DNA of 64,000 bases from Liolophura sinensis (lineage: Eukaryota; Mollusca; Polyplacophora; Chitonida; Chitonidae). Both the position numbers and the translations under genes were made by a program. This document shows positions 60,101 through 64,000 of the stretch, piece by piece. The notes below the pieces were generated by a model. The model was not told the origin of the DNA, made no database searches, and saw only the letters and a list, made by a program, of their open reading frames with translations. The stretch covers positions 28,432,330 through 28,496,329 of the forward strand of contig NC_088302.1 in the NCBI RefSeq assembly GCF_032854445.1, given 5' to 3'. The first letter of the stretch is position 1, and the number at the start of each line of letters is the position of its first letter.

Positions 60101-63100
60101 TGTATCAAACAGTGGATGGTCATGGGTTTCCCCCAGGCTCTTCCCAGTTTCCTCCCACCATAATGGTGGCCGCCGCCGTCGTATAATAAAGCGAAATATT
60201 CTTGAGTACAGCATAAAACACCAATCCAATAAATACTAGTAAATAAAATCAAACAACAAAAACATAGTTTGCTTCAAAATATACAGGGTGTCCCAGAAGT
60301 CGCACACCATCCAGGTTGAGGTTGAATGCTTGAGCTACAGAGTGGTGTGTTGCCCCATCTCTTCTAACCATAAAAAAACATTTCAACTCTTTCCTGTACT
60401 GTTAGTTTATTAGCCATAATTAACCCTGAAAGAGAGAAAGCAATTTAAAATCAGTATTAAATCTGAAACACAAAAAAAAAAAAAAATGAAAATCAGGATG
60501 GTGCACGACTTCTGGGACACCCAGTATTATAGCCATATATTGACATGTATTGTCATTGTAGTACGGAACAACACTCATTCAATATCCATGTTTGGGATGG
60601 ATTATGCATGGTTAATAGGCTGTCAAACAGAGAACGATGGCGGTTAAAAAAATATCAGCTGAACATCGTGCGCTGTGTCATCATGTAAGCGTGTTTTTTT
60701 TAGTTAAATTCTCTGCCTGGTTTTTCCTCCCACCATAAAGCTGGTGACCTTCGTATAAGTGAAATAGTATTGAGTACGGCATACAAAACCAAACAAGTGA
60801 ATAAATAAGTAAATAATTAACTATGATTGCATAAAATAAGGTCTCACATGGCTCCACAGATGGCTTGTAGATGCCTAAGGTTGGTGATTTACTTCTGTCA
60901 CTTCTAGTACCCCCACCCCTAAACAATGTTTACCTGGTCACCATCGTATAAGTAAAAACTTATTGAGCATAGTGTTATAGCACTACTCAAATACTTAAAT
61001 GAATAAGTCTTGATATCTGATACATGATGTCACATTAAGGTATCCTGTTGTTGTTGGTTCCATTGTAGTGCCAGGTAAAAGTCAGCCGGCTGTGCGTGGA
61101 TTTTCTCCGCTGTCAGGCTTCATGGACGGCATGTCTACACGATCCTCCAGTCGAAGTCCTCGTCAGTCAACCCCCAAAAAGACACAGGCGGTGTCCAACC
61201 ATCCAGAACCTGACAATCATTCAAGAAGTGATGAACCACATGATCCTAAAATTACAAAGCAATCATCACTGGACAGTACATTAGAGACTAACAATACTGA
61301 AAGCACAATCAGAACTGGCCAATCAAAGAGCAAAGCTGCAGAAGTACTAGACCAATCGGATGAGGATGAGTTTGATAAAGAACTGTACAGGATATCAGTG
61401 GTTGATACAGAAGGAGATGTTGATACTGAGAAAACATCTACTGAAGATGTTTACATCACAAACAGAACTGTGAGCGGTTCTCCAGCTAAAGACCAAAACG
61501 AGAAAGCCAAGGATAAAGGCAACCTACAGAAAGTGGAGCGACGGAGTTTGAGATTACGACACGGTCAGCAGTCTGACAAGAGAGATAATCCCGTCAGAAG
61601 CTCAGTTCTAGCATTGAGGAGTTCTCCCAGGAAAAAGATCAGCACCAAGTCTGATGATTCGTTTAAAAAAAGTGGGAGTGGCCAGAGAATCATGTCAAAG
61701 GGTAAACAGGCCATGCCAAAACACACGAGTCCCACACGAGGCCAGAAGAGAAAGAGTAGTCCTGAAAAACCAACAGGGCGAGAATCCAACCCAGAACGTT
61801 CTCAAGCAGCCTCTCCAGACAGACCATTGCAGCCAGCCTCTCCAAATAAACAGGTGGGACAACAGTGAACTTGGAAGATTTGCATTTTAGAAATTAGCAG
61901 TGAAGTTGGGTTATTATGTCCATCTGTCCCACTCAGATTTGTGAAATCCATATTTCAGTTATTATTTGGTATGGAGTTGTCAAAGTTGCACAGAGGGTGC
62001 AAAATAACCTGAAGATCTTTGCAATTTCTGTTGCATTCTTTTTGGCTTTAAACTTGAGGAACAGTGACATTGTTAAGCCCCGTCCAGATTATCCAACATC
62101 ACTCAACTTTTGTTGACTCAACAAGAGTCAACGTAAAGTTGAGTGAAAAAGTTGAGACGTGTTGAGTGGTCTGGACGAGTTTCTCAACTTTGTTCAACAG
62201 CACACAAGACTGTCCAGTTGAATCGGAAATGTGCACGTGTATTTTTTGTCAACAAGTTGAGTGAAGTTGAGTGAAAGTAGCCAATCAGCGAGCGTGTAGA
62301 AATAACGTGACCTGGGCAAAGTGGCAGCACCAAAGGTGAAAGAGAGAAACTGATCTCACAATGAGACAGTTTCGTTGATATAGGAGTATGAAAAATATAC
62401 TTGCCCGTACTACACTCTCTCTCTCTAAAGATTACAGAGACAGGGACAAAAGAAAATCATTGTGTCTCATGCACTGGGGACAAAGATAGAAATTGCCCGG
62501 CAATTTATTGAAAGTTTGGTGAAAAAACACAGCTCAACACTCGACGACAGTTGACCTTTCTGATTTGTAGTGTGGACGGACACTCAGTTTACCTCAACAG
62601 CGTTCAACTTGCTGTTGAGTCAACAAAAGTTGAACAGTGTTGGATAGTCTGGACAGGGCTTTAGGAAGAGTTTCTCTTCTAATAACTTGAACAGATGGCT
62701 ATGAGCTGCTCTGTTATGGTCTGTGATGCCGTGCTCAGACAGGGACTATTTTGTTCCCACTGTTTCCTATTTTTTTGGAGGCCAAGGTAACATTGAGAGG
62801 TCAGTGATGCCATTTTCCTGTGGATTGGCATGAAGTTTGCCAGAGATGGCTTGCCTTTCACCATTAAAGCATGCATCAGAGAGTTTGTACCTCCCAGCCA
62901 GCAAACATGCCAAAGGTCTGTGGTTTACTTTGAGCACTCCATTTTCTGCTGTCCCTAATATTCACTGTCATGATGTAAATGAAAAATGCTCCAGATTGAG
63001 TTAAATAACAATCAAGTAAACAAATAAATCAACATTGTTGTGTAAAATGATCATGTCTGTCAAGAAATTAATAAAATAGATGCATAGCATAAAAATTGAC

Positions 63101-63513
63101 AAAGTGCTTACAATTTGTTCTCTGTTTCAGTCACCTGCTAAGGGAAGTCCTCAGAAGAAGGGCAGTGTGTCTACTAGACTGAGGAAGAGATTGAAGGAGA
63201 GTTCTACAAATAACAGTATGATGTTTCATGTTTTGACATTTATTTGCCTGTAAAACCGCACTTTTGGGGAAAATATTTTTGGCATATCTAGTTTAGAAAA
63301 TGCACAGATCCTTGTTGAGTCCCACAGTTTAGTGTGTAATATAATATCTCACAACACAGTCACGTCGTAGAGTATGTGCTTCAATTCTCAAGCGCTGTAT
63401 GCTCACAGGTGCAAGTGATAAAGATACGGGTCAGGACATGTACGTGCCAAACCCAGGTCCTCAGGCTCTAAGTGACTTTGTCATGGGTACTGATCATGCA
63501 GGCTCTAGTCAAG
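51113..63513 (+). CDS. TERF2IP: TERF2IP (RAP1), telomere shelterin protein, 3' partial
   Basis: Exons 51113-51226, 52860-52906, 53743-53847, 54815-54922, 55951-56065, 57343-57478, 61069-61853, 63131-63215, 63409-63513; phases agree and all borders are GT-AG. At least 533 residues are encoded; the gene continues past the window. BRCT (about 1-90): KHSSVLFTAEDGSSMVFLLR, HGGGELTS and LSTRYIDDCI match the human SSTLFVRDDGSSM, HGGG and ISTQYILDCV. Myb (about 125-180): RKKFSLADDRNIIKFL, KGNAVWKDME, THTYQSMKDRF-like turn (actual DHTYQSMKDRF). Exon 7 encodes a 262-residue, Ser/Lys/Arg-rich linker with acidic patches (DQSDEDEFDKEL) and basic RSSPRKK-type stretches. The RCT that binds TRF2 is not reached. 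RAP1 restrains telomere recombination and also acts in gene regulation. The ATG (ACGATGG context) is the first in frame and gives the human-like N-terminus. Confidence 0.94.
51227..52859 (+). other. TERF2IP intron 1
   Basis: Holds a full SINE A (51601-51856) and an old internal duplication: 52160-52380 resembles 52428-52510 plus 52690-52815 (shared CTTTCTCAACATG-GGATA and AAGTCAACATTTGAACCTG type words). Confidence 0.6.
51601..51856 (+). mobile_element. SINE family A, near full length, with target duplication
   Basis: AATTGCTCA flanks it (51592-51600 and 51857-51865). Ten extra bases (GCTAATAACG) precede the usual head GGGCCTCCGTGGCTCAGTTG. Part of the box B region is deleted (GTGAGTTCACTTCC). 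Confidence 0.87.
52907..53742 (+). other. TERF2IP intron 2
   Basis: No exon. A SINE-like tail (GCATTAAGCACCAACCAATC then AATCAAT) is visible near 53500-53525. Confidence 0.5.
54121..54275 (+). mobile_element. SINE family A, partial and diverged
   Basis: CAGAATGACCCAGAAGTCTC, CAGTCGCTGTGAATTCAGCT and GAAGGTCTGTCAGCAA match the central part. Head and tail are missing. It lies in TERF2IP intron 3. Confidence 0.75.
55269..55478 (+). mobile_element. SINE family A, old full-length copy
   Basis: GGGGCCTGTATGGCTTAGTG head through TGTGAGTACCGCATAGAACT, strongly diverged and without a recognisable target duplication. It lies in TERF2IP intron 4. Confidence 0.75.
56066..57342 (+). other. TERF2IP intron 5
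   Basis: AT-rich intron splitting the Myb domain. No repeat or exon recognised. Confidence 0.55.
57651..57836 (+). mobile_element. SINE family B, 5'-truncated
   Basis: Starts at GCGGGGCGGCTTACTTGCC and ends GTTAAACCCCAAGCACGCAC then TCACTCAC. Nearly identical to the 3' two-thirds of the copy at 30500, so both are probably young. Confidence 0.9.
60112..60247 (+). mobile_element. SINE family A, 5'-truncated, with target duplication
   Basis: ATCAAACA at 60104-60111 and 60248-60255. Body GGATGGTCATGGGTTTCCCC, then ATATTCTTGAGTACAGC and an AT-rich tail. Confidence 0.82.
60284..60524. mobile_element. mariner-like MITE
   Basis: 241 bp with about 29-bp inverted ends: CAGGGTGTCCCAGAAGTCGC on the left, and on the right the complement of CTGGGTGTCCCAGAAGTCGT. 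TA lies on both sides (60282-60283, 60525-60526). No transposase remains. TA duplications and this type of end fit Tc1/mariner. Confidence 0.88.
60705..60815 (+). mobile_element. SINE family A 3' fragment
   Basis: CTGCCTGGTTTTTCCTCCCA, TATTGAGTACGGCATACAAA and an AT-rich tail. Diverged, head absent. Confidence 0.65.
61854..63130 (+). other. TERF2IP intron 7
   Basis: Contains PIF/Harbinger-like MITE copy 2 and a worn SINE-like tail near 62965-63030. Exon 7 reads on for only five codons before a stop if the GTGGGA donor is not used, which supports the splice. Confidence 0.6.
62076..62660. mobile_element. PIF/Harbinger-like MITE, copy 2
   Basis: 585 bp, ends AGCCCCGTCCAGATTATCCA and the matching inverted TGGATAGTCTGGACAGGGCT. 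TTA duplication at 62073-62075 and 62661-62663. Shares CAACAAGTTGAGTGAAGTTG and GTAGCCAATCAGCG with copy 1 at 15605, but its middle differs. Confidence 0.85.
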
Positions 63514-64000
63514 GTATGTCCTTTTTTTCTAAACGGAAGGTATCTGGCTCTGTCAAATTCCCATCATAACGGCAAGGCAAGTGGGAAGGTCTTGTCTCCT
63601 TTCCGAGACCTTGCATGAATTCATGGTAAAAAGTACATGTAGCTTTATCTGGCTTTTCTCTCTTTAATTAATTTTTCCACTTTGTATTTAGCATTAGTTG
63701 TACGGAGAAGAAGAACTAATCGTTCAGGCTGTGCAAAGAAGTAGAGCTAATCATTTATATTGCACAGAAAAGAAGAGCCAATCGTTTGGGTGGTCAGATC
63801 AATGAATCAAACTTGTATTTAATCAATTCTTGTATTGTGACAGTAATAGTGTCAACATTTCAGCAGAAACTTGATTTTTTGGTGATTTAGCATTGACAGC
63901 ATTAATGTATCCTTTGTTAAGCTCATGGTTTATTATGAACAAAGCTTGTGGAGAAGAAAAACATGACACATTTAGATTGTGTAAGGTATGAAATCATTCT
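63514..64000 (+). other. TERF2IP intron 9, running off the window
   Basis: Follows the phase-1 donor AAG/GTATGT at 63513. No further exon seen; a short motif (AAGAAGAGCYAATCGTT type) is repeated two or three times at 63700-63800. Confidence 0.5.

Larger units (their letters stand above)
57479..61068 (+). other. TERF2IP intron 6
   Basis: The longest intron of the gene. It holds a SINE B (57651-57836), a SINE A (60112-60247), a mariner-like MITE (60284-60524) and worn SINE A tails near 60705-60815 and 60930-61005. The rest is unrecognised. Confidence 0.6.

Noticed and set aside
1-64000. CRISPR array or prokaryotic operon
   Set aside because: Intron-bearing animal genes and SINEs fill the window; the regular repeats here are minisatellites or the 1.3-kb array.

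Overview
This window is a stretch of animal nuclear DNA: AT-rich, intron-rich, with long gene-free intervals and many short mobile elements. Two tRNA-derived SINE families are scattered through it. One ends in CAATCAAATAAATAAAT-type tails, the other in GTTAAACCCCAAGCACTCACTCA-type tails. Elements of this kind are common in molluscs, so a mollusc (or at least a lophotrochozoan) is the likely source. No virus-like or LTR element was recognised.

Five protein-coding genes can be built exon by exon, with consistent GT-AG junctions and reading phase. (1) Minus strand, 1491-13724: a 13-exon, 627-residue member of the polypeptide N-acetylgalactosaminyltransferase (GALNT) family. Its fold is intact, but all three metal ligands and other catalytic residues are replaced, so it is probably a pseudoenzyme. 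(2) Minus strand, 21499-25506: TIMM10B, a mitochondrial small Tim chaperone, 3 exons, 103 residues. (3) Plus strand, 29621-34744: arfaptin (ARFIP), a BAR/AH-domain Arf and Arl1 effector, 5 coding exons, 352 residues. (4) Minus strand, 50543-50803: TIMM8, a single exon of 86 residues. (5) Plus strand, 51113 to beyond the right edge: TERF2IP/RAP1, the telomere protein, with BRCT, Myb and a long linker in nine exons. The C-terminal RCT domain must lie outside the window.

The last four genes form two head-to-head pairs, TIMM10B/ARFIP and TIMM8/TERF2IP. In each pair a small Tim gene is on the left and transcribed leftward. From memory, human TIMM10B and ARFIP2 are also divergent neighbours on 11p15.4, so the first pair looks like deep bilaterian microsynteny. 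Its promoter side carries a TCTCGCGAGA palindrome. The TIMM8/TERF2IP gap is 309 bp and holds a CTCF-like site.

Between the pairs lies the strangest part, 39898-50497: about eight direct copies of a non-coding unit of roughly 1.31-1.32 kb with hairpin heads and A-rich (TAA)n tails. Each unit repeats, in the same order, a CRE octamer, a CCAAT box, an ETS site, a YY1-like site and, in seven of the eight, an intact CACGTGAC E-box, which together resemble a tandemly reiterated housekeeping promoter. Short modules carrying a GGGATCCC hairpin sit between some units and reach within about 46 bp of the TIMM8 stop codon.

The rest is introns and intergenic DNA with SINEs, three families of terminal-inverted-repeat MITEs (PIF/Harbinger-like, mariner-like and one unclassified), a fold-back element, minisatellites and a (TA)n tract.
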